Source: CBFHSD01 sp965658375 (GTDB lineage: Bacteria > Bacteroidota > Bacteroidia > Flavobacteriales_G > Salibacteraceae). Taken from it: a DNA stretch of 64,000 nt. Shown here piece by piece: positions 43,105-52,932 of this stretch. The stretch spans positions 30,922-94,921 of the forward strand of contig CBFHSD010000004.1 in NCBI GenBank assembly GCA_965658375.1. Direction: 5' to 3'. Numbering within the stretch: position 1 is the stretch's first letter; each line of letters begins with the position of its first letter. Under the pieces are notes generated by a model, which saw only the letters and a program-made list of their open reading frames with translations, was not told where the DNA came from and ran no database searches. Both the position numbers and the translations under genes were made by a program.

Positions 43105-44051
43105 TGGAAGGGAAAGAGCCCATACAGCTTTCAACATTGGCATCAGAGGTAATACACACTTTGTTGTACTTCGATATATTCAAACATCCTTTGAAAAAAA
43201 CTGAGGTGCTTCGCTTTTTAAGAATCAAGGTTACGGATGATGAAGAACTGGATCAGACCTTAAAATTACTTGTCGGTCAAAAACTCATCCATCAACAAGA
43301 AGTTTATTTTGGATTTGAAGATTTAGACTTCAAGGTTCAACGCAGAATAGAGGCAGAAAAGAAGGCAAATGAGGTAAAGGGGATCGCTCTGTTTTTTTCA
43401 AAACTCATCTACCAATTTCCTTTCAGTAAAGGGGTTGCCATTTCAGGTTCACTTTCAAAAGGTTGTATGTATGAAGATGGAGATGTTGACTTTTTTATCA
43501 TTACCTCGAAAAATAGGCTTTGGATCAATCGCGTGCTATTGACCGTGTTTAAAAAAGTGTTCCTACTTAATTCTAAGAAGTACTGCTGCATCAATTATTT
43601 CATTGCAGAAGACAGCTTAGAAATTCCAAATCCGAATTACTTTATTGCTGTAGAAACCGCTACTTTATTGCCTCAATACGGATTAAAGACCTTGCAGTTG
43701 TTCTTTGATGCCAATCCCTGGCTTTATGATTATTTCCCTAATCTAGAAGCAAAGACTTTGAACAATCAATCTAGAAGTAAGAATTACATTACAAGAGCTT
43801 TTGAAAAAGCACTGAAATCAGAATGGGGAAACAGATTAGACAATCAGTTCTTGTTATTGATGCAAAAGGTGAAAAGGGTAAAGAGCAGAGCATCGGATGA
43901 CACCTCTTTTCAAAGCGATAAAAATGTTTCAAAGCATCATCCAGAGAACCGCCAATCCATCGTTCCTGAACTCATGGCCAAAAATGTCAAAATATTTGAA
44001 TTGAAGCACACCGTAACGCTGAACTTTAGTAAAGACTTACTCGTACCGTAA
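43104..44051 (+). CDS. Nucleotidyltransferase-fold protein with N-terminal winged helix
   Basis: A 315-residue protein. Residues 10-75 look like a winged helix (LLYFDIFKHPLKKTEVLRFL, then VGQKLI). From about residue 110 a nucleotidyltransferase core is seen: ISGSLSKGCMYEDGDVDFFI, with the GS motif and the D-x-D metal ligands. The rest is helical and basic. Minimal nucleotidyltransferases can transfer AMP or other nucleotides to proteins, RNA or small molecules; the target is unknown. It is the last gene of the six-gene cluster, and its 3' end overlaps that of the convergent ABC permease by 15 bp. Confidence 0.8.
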   Translation: MEGKEPIQLSTLASEVIHTLLYFDIFKHPLKKTEVLRFLRIKVTDDEELDQTLKLLVGQKLIHQQEVYFGFEDLDFKVQRRIEAEKKANEVKGIALFFSKLIYQFPFSKGVAISGSLSKGCMYEDGDVDFFIITSKNRLWINRVLLTVFKKVFLLNSKKYCCINYFIAEDSLEIPNPNYFIAVETATLLPQYGLKTLQLFFDANPWLYDYFPNLEAKTLNNQSRSKNYITRAFEKALKSEWGNRLDNQFLLLMQKVKRVKSRASDDTSFQSDKNVSKHHPENRQSIVPELMAKNVKIFELKHTVTLNFSKDLLVP

Positions 44052-45272
44052 AGCTTCTACGGGGTCTAAACGAGCAGCTTTTCTAGCAGGATAGAATCCT
44101 GCAACAACTCCCACAAAAAAGCAAAGCGCCAGTCCAATGGAAATCCAAAGCCAAGGGATCACAAAAGCGGTTTCTAAAAAGAATGCGACCAAAAAACCAA
44201 TGCCAACTCCCATCAATACTCCTAGTAATCCGCCAGCCAAACAAATGGCAATGGCCTCATACAAAAACTGATTTCTGATAAAGCGCTGTTGGGCGCCAAG
44301 TGCTTTTCTTGTGCCAATTTCGCGTGTGCGCTCGGTAACGCTTACCAGCATCATATTCATTAGTCCAATGGCGGCACCGGTTAAGGTAATAATGGCAATA
44401 AAAGCTGCTGCTAAAGTGGCGTAGCTCAAAAGATCAATCAAGCGAGTGGCCATGGCATCACTCCGGTAAACGGTAAAAGAATCTTCATCTCCCAATTTGT
44501 CTTTTCGCACCAAGCGCATTAAACCTGTTGCTTCATTCATAGCTGTTTCCAACTCTGCTTGGTTTCCAGTGCTTACAGTGGTAGTGAAATTCATTTCTGG
44601 ATACGCATACTGCTGTCTTACTGTTCCAATGGGGATAATTACAATTCTATCGCCTCCAAAACCAGAAGAGTTTCCTTTTCCTTCTAATATGCCAATCACA
44701 CGGTATTTGATGTTCTCTACCTTGATGGATTTACCCAAGGGATCAGTGTTTGGAAAAAGATCTTTCACAACATCTTGACCAATCAATGCAGACCAGCTGT
44801 TAGAGGTGATTTCGGTTGCAGAAAAGTTTCGTCCACTCTGCAACTTATAGCCATTGGTAATTAAGAAATTTTCATCGCCACCACTCACACGCATATTGGG
44901 GTTCGTCTCTAGATCTGCATGGGTTATTTTGGCGTTAAACTTGGCTACAACGCTTATCCCAACATCGCCTCTGTAATTGTAAGCTTCTTTAAACGCAGCC
45001 GCTTCTTTGTAAGAAATGTAGGGTTTGGCAATAACGCGCTTGCCTTCTTTCTTTACGTTTAAATCGCGCCTGCTTCTAATGGAAATACTGTTGGCTCCCA
45101 TAGAAGAAAACTGATCGTTGATGCTAGATTTTAAAGAGTCAACTGCGGTTAGAATTCCCACCAATGCAGTAATACCAATGGCTATGATAAAAAGGGTGAG
45201 AAAGGCCCTTAATTTTTGACTCAAAATAGAGTCTACAGACATACGTATGTTTTGCCACTGGCTTAATTGCAT
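44037..45272 (-). CDS. ABC transporter permease, MacB/FtsX type
   Basis: A 411-residue permease with the MacB arrangement: an N-terminal helix (LRAFLTLFIIAIGITALVGIL, about 25-45), a large periplasmic domain (about 50-280) and three C-terminal helices, with the FtsX signature TERTREIGTRKALGA and the end PARKAARLDPVEALRYE. No ATPase gene is adjacent here, so the partner is elsewhere. MacB-like systems move proteins, peptides or lipids across the envelope. Confidence 0.9.
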   Translation of the reverse strand: MQLSQWQNIRMSVDSILSQKLRAFLTLFIIAIGITALVGILTAVDSLKSSINDQFSSMGANSISIRSRRDLNVKKEGKRVIAKPYISYKEAAAFKEAYNYRGDVGISVVAKFNAKITHADLETNPNMRVSGGDENFLITNGYKLQSGRNFSATEITSNSWSALIGQDVVKDLFPNTDPLGKSIKVENIKYRVIGILEGKGNSSGFGGDRIVIIPIGTVRQQYAYPEMNFTTTVSTGNQAELETAMNEATGLMRLVRKDKLGDEDSFTVYRSDAMATRLIDLLSYATLAAAFIAIITLTGAAIGLMNMMLVSVTERTREIGTRKALGAQQRFIRNQFLYEAIAICLAGGLLGVLMGVGIGFLVAFFLETAFVIPWLWISIGLALCFFVGVVAGFYPARKAARLDPVEALRYE

Positions 45273-45429
45273 GGTTCAAATGTAATCAAGAGGAATAGAG
45301 GGCAAGCAGAATTTAGGACAAAGGGAACTAATCAAGGTATAAATGGAAGTTTAAGAAAGGCAACGAGTAAACCATAAGGAATGATTATTTTCGCGTCACA
45401 ACACAAGTTCAACATTAAAACCGATTAGC

Positions 45430-47697
45430 ATGATATTCGATCTTGATATGATCAAAGCAGTTTACAGTCGCTATCCAGAGCGAGTTGCTGCAGCGCGCCA
45501 ACTACTAGACAAGCCTTTAACACTCACAGAAAAAATTCTCTATACTCACTTGTGGGATGGCAATGCCAGCCAAGCATACGAAAGAGGGAATGCCTATGTA
45601 GATTTTGCTCCAGACCGTGTAGCTATGCAAGATGCAACGGCACAAATGGCTTTGTTGCAATTCATGCAAGCTGGAAAAGACAAGGTAGCTGTACCTTCAA
45701 CAGCTCATGCCGATCACTTGATTCAAGCAAGAATTGGAGCTGACAAAGATTTACAAGACGGAATTAACAAGAACAACGAAGTATTCAACTTCTTGTCTTC
45801 TGTATGTAACAAATACGGAATTGGTTTTTGGAAACCAGGTGCAGGAATCATTCACCAAGTGGTGCTTGAGAATTATGCTTTTCCTGGTGGAATGATGATT
45901 GGAACGGATAGCCACACTGTAAACGCAGGTGGTCTAGGAATGGTAGCCGTTGGTGTTGGTGGTGCAGATGCCGTTGACGTAATGGCAGGCATGCCGTGGG
46001 AATTGAAATTCCCCAAACTAATTGGTGTAAAACTTACAGGAAAACTCAATGGTTGGACCTCTGCAAAAGATGTGATTCTTAAAGTAGCAGGTATCCTAAC
46101 TGTAAAAGGTGGAACCGGTTGCATTGTAGAATACTTTGGAGAAGGGGCAAAGAACCTTTCAGCTACAGGAAAAGGAACCATTTGTAATATGGGTGCTGAG
46201 ATTGGAGCAACAACTTCAACTTTTGGATACGATGATTCTATGCGCAGATACTTGGCAGCAACGGGTCGTCAAGATGTAGTTGATTTGGCAGATACAGTAG
46301 CAGATCACTTAACTGGAGATGATGAAGTATATGCAAATCCAGAGGAGTTCTTTGATCAAGTAATTGAAATTAACTTGGATGAGTTGACACCGCATTTGAA
46401 CGGACCGTTTACTCCAGATTTGGCGACACCTGTTGCTGAAATGAAAGAAAAAGCAGCAGCCAACGATTGGCCAACAGAAATTGAATGGGCATTGATTGGT
46501 TCTTGTACCAACTCATCGTACGAAGATTTAACAAGAGCGGCTTCTATTGTAGAAGATGCTGTAGCCAAAGGAGTAAAACCAAAAGCTATTTTGGGGATTA
46601 ACCCAGGTTCTGAACAAGTCCGTTTTACTGCTGAGCGTGATGGCTTGATGGATAGCTTCAACAAGTTTGAAAATGCACGAATCTTTACGAATGCTTGTGG
46701 ACCATGTATTGGTCAGTGGGCGCGTGAAGGAGCAGAGAAGCAAGAGAAAAATTCCATCGTTCACTCTTTCAACAGAAACTTTGCGAAAAGAGCCGATGGG
46801 AACCCGAATACGCATGCTTTTGTAACATCTCCAGAGATGGTGGCAGCCATTGCCATTTCAGGTAAATTGGATTTCAACCCTCTGGCAGATACATTGAAAA
46901 GTGAGTCTGGTGAAGATGTAAAGCTTTCTGAACCAAGTGGTTTTGAATTGCCAAGCCGTGGGTTCGCAGTAGAAGACAATGGATACCAAGCACCTGCTGC
47001 CGATGGTAGTGGATTGGATGTAGTGGTGAACCCAGAATCTGAAAGACTGCAATTGCTTGAGCCATTTGCAGCTTGGGACGGTCAAAACATCAACGGTGCA
47101 AAATTGCTGATTAAGGCCTTTGGAAAATGTACAACAGACCATATCTCAATGGCAGGTCCATGGTTGAGGTACAGGGGACACCTAGATAATATCTCTAACA
47201 ACTGTTTGATTGGAGCCGTAAACGCCTTTGGCGGAGCTACCAATGCAGTGGTGAACCAATTGAATGGTGAAACTATGGAAGTTCCAGCAACCGGTAGGGC
47301 ATATAAAGCAGCTGGTGTACCATCTATTGTTGTGGGAGATCACAACTACGGTGAAGGTTCTTCTAGAGAACACGCAGCAATGGAACCAAGGTTCTTAGGA
47401 GTAAGAGCGGTAATTGTAAAATCATTCGCTAGAATTCACGAGACCAACTTGAAAAAACAAGGAATGCTCGGCCTTACTTTTGATAACGAATCTGACTACG
47501 ATTTGATCAAAGAAGACGATACTTTCAACTTTGTTGATTTGGTAGATTTTGCTCCTAAAAAGCAATTGACACTTGAAGTTGTTCATGCAGATGGCAGCAC
47601 AGACAGTATCAAGTTGAACCATACCTATAACGCGCAACAAATTGAGTGGTTTAAGGCGGGTTCTGCATTGAACTTGATTAAAACGCAAAACGCGTAA
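45430..47697 (+). CDS. acnA: Aconitate hydratase
   Basis: A 755-residue aconitase that converts citrate to isocitrate through cis-aconitate in the TCA cycle. The three cluster-binding cysteines are in [11 protein letters not shown] and [10 protein letters not shown]; the fourth domain begins near residue 555. Length and the start ([18 protein letters not shown]) match the mitochondrial-type aconitases common in Bacteroidota. It stands alone, with a 157-bp upstream gap and an intrinsic terminator downstream. Confidence 0.95.
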   Translation: MIFDLDMIKAVYSRYPERVAAARQLLDKPLTLTEKILYTHLWDGNASQAYERGNAYVDFAPDRVAMQDATAQMALLQFMQAGKDKVAVPSTAHADHLIQARIGADKDLQDGINKNNEVFNFLSSVCNKYGIGFWKPGAGIIHQVVLENYAFPGGMMIGTDSHTVNAGGLGMVAVGVGGADAVDVMAGMPWELKFPKLIGVKLTGKLNGWTSAKDVILKVAGILTVKGGTGCIVEYFGEGAKNLSATGKGTICNMGAEIGATTSTFGYDDSMRRYLAATGRQDVVDLADTVADHLTGDDEVYANPEEFFDQVIEINLDELTPHLNGPFTPDLATPVAEMKEKAAANDWPTEIEWALIGSCTNSSYEDLTRAASIVEDAVAKGVKPKAILGINPGSEQVRFTAERDGLMDSFNKFENARIFTNACGPCIGQWAREGAEKQEKNSIVHSFNRNFAKRADGNPNTHAFVTSPEMVAAIAISGKLDFNPLADTLKSESGEDVKLSEPSGFELPSRGFAVEDNGYQAPAADGSGLDVVVNPESERLQLLEPFAAWDGQNINGAKLLIKAFGKCTTDHISMAGPWLRYRGHLDNISNNCLIGAVNAFGGATNAVVNQLNGETMEVPATGRAYKAAGVPSIVVGDHNYGEGSSREHAAMEPRFLGVRAVIVKSFARIHETNLKKQGMLGLTFDNESDYDLIKEDDTFNFVDLVDFAPKKQLTLEVVHADGSTDSIKLNHTYNAQQIEWFKAGSALNLIKTQNA

Positions 47698-47713
47698 TTG
47701 AATATTTTTTCAC

Positions 47714-47749
47714 AAAGAGGCTAATCTATGTATAGGTTAGCCTCTTTTG
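47714..47749 (+). terminator. Intrinsic terminator after acnA
   Basis: An 11-bp stem (AAAGAGGCTAA with TTAGCCTCTTT) with a 12-base loop and a T run, 16 bp after the acnA stop. It also argues against any hemE start within it at 47728. Confidence 0.8.
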
Positions 47750-47760
47750 TTATTTTAATT

Positions 47761-48795
47761 ATGAGCATACAGAACGACATCATTCTTAGAGCAGCAAATG
47801 GCCAAGTAACCGAGCGCACTCCCGTTTGGTTGATGCGTCAGGCAGGTAGAATATTGCCTGAGTATAGAGCCATACGCAACAACCTTTCTGGTTTTAAAGA
47901 ACTGGTAGAAACACCAGAGTTGGCGAGTGAGGTAACCATTCAACCAGTAGATATTTTGGGTGTTGATGCAGCCATTATTTTCTCAGATATTCTTGTGATT
48001 CCAGAAGCATTGGGATGCACGTATCAAATGGTAGAAAAGAAAGGGCCTGTATTTGAAAACCCTTTGAAAACAGAAGCTGATTTCAATAAGCTACAATTGG
48101 ATGGAGTAACAGATCGTTTGCAGTATGTTTTTGATGCTCTGCGTGTTACAAAGAGAGAACTAAACGGTAGAGTACCACTCATTGGTTTTGCCGGTGCGCC
48201 TTGGACCATTCTATCTTACATGGTAGAAGGTGGTGGATCTAAAACCTTTAGTGAAGCGAGAAAACTCTTGTATACCCGTCCGGACCTAGCGCATCAAACG
48301 CTAGATACTATTGCTAAAGCAACCATCGCGTATTTAAAGAAGCAAATAGAAGCCGGTGCAGACATGCTTCAACTTTTCGATTCTTGGGCAGGAATACTTC
48401 CTAAAGCACAGTACGATACCTTCGCTTTGCCTTACATTAAGCAAATTTGTGATGCGATTGATGAGGTTCCCGTAACAGTTTTTGCAAAAGGGGCATGGTT
48501 TTCTCTAGAGGAAATGGGTCAACTCAATTGCAATACTATTGGTGTTGACTGGAACACATCTCCAGAATATGCGCGAGCGAAAGTTGGAGAAGGAAAAGCA
48601 CTACAGGGTAACTTAGATCCATGTTTGTTGTATGCCAGTGAAAAAGAAATAAGAACCCAAACGCATGATATGTTAAGACGTTTTGGTAAAAAGCCGCATA
48701 TTGCTAACTTGGGCCACGGAGTATACCCTGATACAAAACCTGAAAAGGTGAAAGTATTTATTGAATCAGTAAAAGAATATCAACACAATTTGTAA
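47761..48795 (+). CDS. hemE: Uroporphyrinogen decarboxylase
   Basis: A 344-residue enzyme removing the four acetate carboxyls of uroporphyrinogen III to make coproporphyrinogen III in haem synthesis. The first signature [16 protein letters not shown] is near residue 20, the second [16 protein letters not shown] near 140. The ATG at 47761 follows the acnA terminator; a longer frame from 47728 would start inside that hairpin. The OmpA gene starts on its stop codon (TAATG), so the two are cotranslated. Confidence 0.95.
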   Translation: MSIQNDIILRAANGQVTERTPVWLMRQAGRILPEYRAIRNNLSGFKELVETPELASEVTIQPVDILGVDAAIIFSDILVIPEALGCTYQMVEKKGPVFENPLKTEADFNKLQLDGVTDRLQYVFDALRVTKRELNGRVPLIGFAGAPWTILSYMVEGGGSKTFSEARKLLYTRPDLAHQTLDTIAKATIAYLKKQIEAGADMLQLFDSWAGILPKAQYDTFALPYIKQICDAIDEVPVTVFAKGAWFSLEEMGQLNCNTIGVDWNTSPEYARAKVGEGKALQGNLDPCLLYASEKEIRTQTHDMLRRFGKKPHIANLGHGVYPDTKPEKVKVFIESVKEYQHNL

Positions 48796-49928
48796 TGAAG
48801 AAAATAGTATTAACCCTTTGCGTCACTGCTTTTTTTGGCAGTTTATTCGCACAGAATAATTTAGTCCCGAATAGTGATTTCTCAATGATTGAGAAAAAAG
48901 TGAAAGGTCCAGGTTCTATTATGTTGGCTTCCCCTTGGTTTGGAACCAATGAAGAATACATGGCCGATTTGTACCAAGTAGGAAATAAAAAAGGTTTCGG
49001 TATTCCGGACAACGATAGAGGAAGTCAAGATGATCAATCTGGAGGTGCCTATGCCGGTATTAGAGCGTATTCCTACAACGCCAAAGAACCAAGAACGTAC
49101 CTGCAAGTAAAACTTACAAAGCCTTTGGTTGAAGGCAAGAGATACTGTGTGAGCTTTGATTTAAGCTTAGCAGATTTATCAAAGTATGGAGTAAACAATG
49201 TTGGGGCGGTAATTTCAAGCACCAAATTAAAAGACAAGAATATTGCTGGTGGAACTATTGTTCCACAAGTAAAAAATAGTCAGAATAAAATCTTCCAAGA
49301 TCAGTACCTCTTCGAAACGGTTTGTTCAATAGTAACAGCAATAGGTGGTGAGCGTTATTTATGCATCGGAAACTTTGCAAGTGATGTGGAAATGAAAAAG
49401 AAAACCAACTCGGTAAAATTGAGAAAGCCATCAGGTTTTCAAGGTATGCAATCGTCAGATGCTTACTATTACATAGACAATGTGAAGGTGATTAACCTAG
49501 AAGAATTGACAACGTGTGATTGTGAACCAGAAGATCGCAATCAAATGCAAGTGCAACACACAGAGAATATCTCCGAAACCATAGACATGAGTGCAGGTGA
49601 TATTTTGATGACAAAGAAAATTTTCTTCTCATCAAATTCTGTGAGTGTTTCTAACGGAACTCAAATGCAAGAAGTAGTAGATCTAATGACTGAGAATAGC
49701 GGATTAAACGTAACCATTGTTGGTCATACAGATGCAGTAGAAGAGAAAGAATACATCGGTAATCTTTCAGAGAAAAGAGCAGAAGAAGTTTACAACTATT
49801 TGGTAGAGCAGGGAATTGATGCTTCTCGTTTAAGTAAAAAAGCTGCGGGATCTACTGATCCAGATGATGACTCTGGCACACGTGATTCATTAGCAAAGAA
49901 TAGAAGAGTTTCTTTTGAAGTAAAATAA
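48795..49928 (+). CDS. OmpA-family outer membrane protein
   Basis: A 377-residue protein with a signal peptide (residues 1-20, ending SLFAQ), an N-terminal region of about 200 residues that resembles the carbohydrate-binding-like domains of Bacteroidota gliding or OmpA proteins (NLVPNSDF start), and a C-terminal OmpA domain (about 270-377) with NVTIVGHTDAVEEKEYIGNLS and NRRVSFEVK. The OmpA domain binds peptidoglycan. It overlaps hemE by one base, an odd functional pairing. Confidence 0.85.
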   Translation: MKKIVLTLCVTAFFGSLFAQNNLVPNSDFSMIEKKVKGPGSIMLASPWFGTNEEYMADLYQVGNKKGFGIPDNDRGSQDDQSGGAYAGIRAYSYNAKEPRTYLQVKLTKPLVEGKRYCVSFDLSLADLSKYGVNNVGAVISSTKLKDKNIAGGTIVPQVKNSQNKIFQDQYLFETVCSIVTAIGGERYLCIGNFASDVEMKKKTNSVKLRKPSGFQGMQSSDAYYYIDNVKVINLEELTTCDCEPEDRNQMQVQHTENISETIDMSAGDILMTKKIFFSSNSVSVSNGTQMQEVVDLMTENSGLNVTIVGHTDAVEEKEYIGNLSEKRAEEVYNYLVEQGIDASRLSKKAAGSTDPDDDSGTRDSLAKNRRVSFEVK

Positions 49929-49937
49929 TTTAAGTTC

Positions 49938-49964
49938 AAAGGGAGGTGAAAGCCTCCCTTTTTT
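49938..49964 (+). terminator. Intrinsic terminator after the OmpA gene
   Basis: A 9-bp stem (AAAGGGAGG with CCTCCCTTT) closes a 6-base loop and leads into a T-rich run, 10 bp after the stop codon. Confidence 0.8.
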
Positions 49965-49982
49965 CTTTTAAAGCCATACATA

Positions 49983-51260
49983 ATGCAAGAATATTCTCCG
50001 AGAGTACAAAAAGGATGGGCATTTTACGATTGGGCAAACTCTGTATATAGCCTTGTCATTTCTACCGCTATTTTCCCCATTTATTACGCCAGTGTTGTGA
50101 GTGATAAGGTCAATATATTTGGATTAGAGCTCAACAATACCTCGTTATATACCTACGTGCTTTCGGCTTCATTTTTCATGGTTATTCTACTTTCCCCAAT
50201 CCTTTCTGGAATAGCCGATTATACTGGCCGGAAAAAGACTTTTTTAAGACGTTTTTGTTACATAGGCAGCATCAGCTGTATGGCTTTGTTCTTTTTTGAA
50301 GATGAGTCTTTTCTTTGGCTAGGCCTGTTAGGAACCTTTATGGCGAGCATAGGTTTTTGGGGCAGTTTAGTTTTTTACAACTCTTACCTTCCTGAAATTG
50401 CACCAGTAGAGAAACAAGACAAACTGAGTGCAAGAGGATTTGCCATTGGTTATTTAGGCTCTTCTATATTACTCATTGCCTCTTTGGTTCTTATTGAGTC
50501 TGGAGTGCTAGAAACAGGTTTTGCTACAAGAATAGTTTTTGTAATCACAGGTATTTGGTGGCTTGGTTTTGCCCAAATTACTTTTGCGCGTTTACCGGTT
50601 TCGCCAGCCAGAAAGTCTATTCAATGGAGCACACTAACAGATGGATTTAAAAAACTGAGAACCGTTTGGGATGAGCTGAAGCACGCAAAAAACACCAAGC
50701 GATTTATTTCGGCTTTTTTCCTCTACAGTGTAGGAGTGCAAACCGTTATCCTAGTTTCTTCTTTATATGGAACCAAGGTGCTGAACCTTGAAACATCTCA
50801 ATTGATCATTACCATTTTACTCATTCAATTTGTGGGGATAGCAGGATCTGTGTTGTTCTCATTTCTATCCAAAAAAATTGGAAATATCCGCGCCTTGAGC
50901 TTAGCAGTTGTTGTTTGGGTTTTGGTATGTGTGAGTGCTTACTTGCTCAATCCTAACGATCCATTGGTCATTACCAAATTTTATATTGTTGGTGGTTTGG
51001 TTGGCTTGGTTTTAGGCGGAGTACAATCCCTATCGCGTTCCACTTTTTCTAAAATGTTACCTCAAGAAGCAGATCATACAACGTGGTTCAGCTTTTATGA
51101 TGTGACCGAAAAAGCGGCCATTGTGTTAGGTACGTTCACCTTTGCTTTTCTAGAAGATGTAACCGATAACATGCGCTACTCCATTCTTTCCTTAACTGTT
51201 TTCTTCTTTATTGGCTTTGTGGTTTTGCGCTTTGTAAAAATGCCGAAAGAGGTAGCTTAA
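49983..51260 (+). CDS. MFS transporter, UMF1 type
   Basis: A 425-residue major facilitator with 12 predicted helices. The N terminus (KGWAFYDWANSVYSLVI) is the hallmark of the UMF1/Atg22-like family, and GGVQSLSRSTFSKMLP is the family's conserved segment in the C-terminal half. Related proteins in eukaryotes export amino acids from vacuoles; the bacterial substrate is unknown. It is separated from its neighbours by an upstream terminator and a gap downstream. Confidence 0.88.
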   Translation: MQEYSPRVQKGWAFYDWANSVYSLVISTAIFPIYYASVVSDKVNIFGLELNNTSLYTYVLSASFFMVILLSPILSGIADYTGRKKTFLRRFCYIGSISCMALFFFEDESFLWLGLLGTFMASIGFWGSLVFYNSYLPEIAPVEKQDKLSARGFAIGYLGSSILLIASLVLIESGVLETGFATRIVFVITGIWWLGFAQITFARLPVSPARKSIQWSTLTDGFKKLRTVWDELKHAKNTKRFISAFFLYSVGVQTVILVSSLYGTKVLNLETSQLIITILLIQFVGIAGSVLFSFLSKKIGNIRALSLAVVVWVLVCVSAYLLNPNDPLVITKFYIVGGLVGLVLGGVQSLSRSTFSKMLPQEADHTTWFSFYDVTEKAAIVLGTFTFAFLEDVTDNMRYSILSLTVFFFIGFVVLRFVKMPKEVA

Positions 51261-51360
51261 TTGTCAAAATAGGGGAAACGCTTTTTTCTCCCTAGTGCCA
51301 GAACAATACCAGCATATTTTTGCTTTTAGTAGATGTATCTTTGCGCAAATTTTTTGGATG

Positions 51361-52575
51361 ATGGATCGATTTGATATAGGCATTATAGGTGGTGGAATTG
51401 TTGGAGCGGCTACCATGTATCAGCTTCAGAAAAAATACCCGAACAAAAACATTGTTGTCTTTGAAAAAGAATCGCGTTTAGCAGACCATCAAACAGGAAA
51501 CAACTCTGGGGTAATCCACAGCGGCTTGTATTACAAACCGGGAAGCAAAAAAGCCATCAACTGTATGCAAGGCCGTGTGGAGTTGGTTGAATTTGCCAAA
51601 AAGTACAAGGTTCCTCACGATGTATGCGGAAAAGTGGTTGCTGCAGCAGATCCAAGCGAGCTTCCTTTCTTAGATAAAATCACTGCTATTGGAGCAGAGA
51701 ATGGATTGAATGGCATTGAACGCCTTACACCAGATCAAGTAAAAGATATTGAACCTTTTTGTGAAGCCATTGCCGGTATTTTTGTGCCTCAAACCGGAAT
51801 CATAGATTACCGCAGAGCAACAGAAGTAATGACAGAAGTTGCACTCTCTACCAACGAGAATAGCAAAGTTCTTTTAGGAACCGAAGTCAAAGACATTATT
51901 GATGATGCCGAAGGTTCTATTGTAGTCACCACCCAAGGCAATTTCATATGCGAGTTTATTGTGGCATGCGGAGGATTACAAGCCGATCGCTTGGCAAGAA
52001 AAGCAGGAATAAAACTCAAAGAAAAAGTTGTTGGTTTTAGAGGTGATTACTATGAGCTTACCGATGAAGGAAAGCACAAAGTAAAGAACCTCATTTACCC
52101 TGTTCCAAATCCAGATTTTCCATTCTTAGGGGTGCACTTTACGCGCATGACCAATGGAGAGGTTGAATGTGGACCCAATGCGGTGTTTACCTTTAAGCGT
52201 GAGGGCTATGGTAAAACAGACTTTGACCTCAAAGACACCTTAGATGCTTTGAGTTACTCAGGAACCTGGAAACTCTTCTTGAATAACATGAAATTCGGAA
52301 TCAATGAATACCGCAGAGCATTCTCGAAAAAACTCTTTTTAGAGACCCTTCAACGCTTGATTCCCTCTTTAACCATGGAAGACCTCAGAGAGGGGAGAAG
52401 TGGTGTGAGAGCCCTGCTATTGGCAGAAGATGGAGATACTAGAGATGATTTCAGAATCGTATACCAAGACAAAGCCATACATGTGCTCAATGCACCATCG
52501 CCCGCAGCTACAGCCAGCTTAGCCATTGGTAGCGATATTGTAGATATGGCCGAGAAACATTTCGGTTGGGAGTAA
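51361..52575 (+). CDS. lhgO: L-2-hydroxyglutarate oxidase
   Basis: A 404-residue FAD-dependent oxidoreductase of the DAO family. The FAD-binding motif GIIGGGIVGAATMYQLQ is at the N terminus, NNSGVIHSGLYYKPGS and the FRGDYYEL segment follow, and the C terminus has SPAATASLAIGSDI. It oxidises L-2-hydroxyglutarate to 2-oxoglutarate, passing electrons to the membrane. ATGs at 51358 and 51361 are both possible; the latter starts nearest the FAD motif. Two TAnnTTTG-like boxes (51316-51323 and 51337-51344) lie upstream; neither has a good -33 TTG. Confidence 0.9.
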   Translation: MDRFDIGIIGGGIVGAATMYQLQKKYPNKNIVVFEKESRLADHQTGNNSGVIHSGLYYKPGSKKAINCMQGRVELVEFAKKYKVPHDVCGKVVAAADPSELPFLDKITAIGAENGLNGIERLTPDQVKDIEPFCEAIAGIFVPQTGIIDYRRATEVMTEVALSTNENSKVLLGTEVKDIIDDAEGSIVVTTQGNFICEFIVACGGLQADRLARKAGIKLKEKVVGFRGDYYELTDEGKHKVKNLIYPVPNPDFPFLGVHFTRMTNGEVECGPNAVFTFKREGYGKTDFDLKDTLDALSYSGTWKLFLNNMKFGINEYRRAFSKKLFLETLQRLIPSLTMEDLREGRSGVRALLLAEDGDTRDDFRIVYQDKAIHVLNAPSPAATASLAIGSDIVDMAEKHFGWE

Positions 52576-52613
52576 TGTAGAGAATGGCACTTTGAGAGCA
52601 TCAGTGCCCAATT

Positions 52614-52775
52614 GAGGTCCCCGAGCCGCTGCATTGAGTTTATCGAAGTGTGAGTCGAAGGAGGTCCCTGAGCGGAGTCGAAGGGCCGGTTCACTGCCCC
52701 AAGTAGGCCCCTGAGGCTCTCGAAAGGAGGTGGCTGAGCCGCTGCGTTGAGCGGTGTCGAAACGTGAGTCGAAGC
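52614..52775. repeat. Cluster of REP-like palindromic repeats
   Basis: Four related units, richer in G+C than the surroundings, share the core CTGAGC-GAGTCGAAG or its variants: 52614-52660, 52661-52687 (GGTCCCTGAGCGGAGTCGAA), about 52705-52725 (reduced) and 52727-52774. The first and fourth share the longer pattern GAGCCGCTGC-TTGAG-TCGAA-GTGAGTCGAAG. Such extragenic palindromes are usually moved by a RAYT-type transposase encoded elsewhere; none is in this window. The rest of the gap before clpB (52576-52613 and 52776-52932) shows nothing I can name. Confidence 0.75.
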
Positions 52776-52932
52776 CCCGAAATAATGAAAGAGTTGTCTT
52801 ACATCAGTTTCTTTTTCATGCCTTATTGTCTTGAAAATCAATTGTTCACCGTCAATATTTCCGTTTTCACCTAAGTTTTAAGCCATCTTTTCCGTTTTTA
52901 TCTCTAGGCGCGATTTATGACCAAAGGGAAGT

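Noticed and set aside
52614..52775. CRISPR array
   Set aside because: The units are uneven in length and sequence, partly palindromic, and have no regular spacers; no cas genes are present.
52350..52841. A 163-residue minus-strand frame across lhgO and the repeat cluster
   Set aside because: It lies mostly antisense to lhgO and its other half is repeat sequence; low complexity and no recognisable family.
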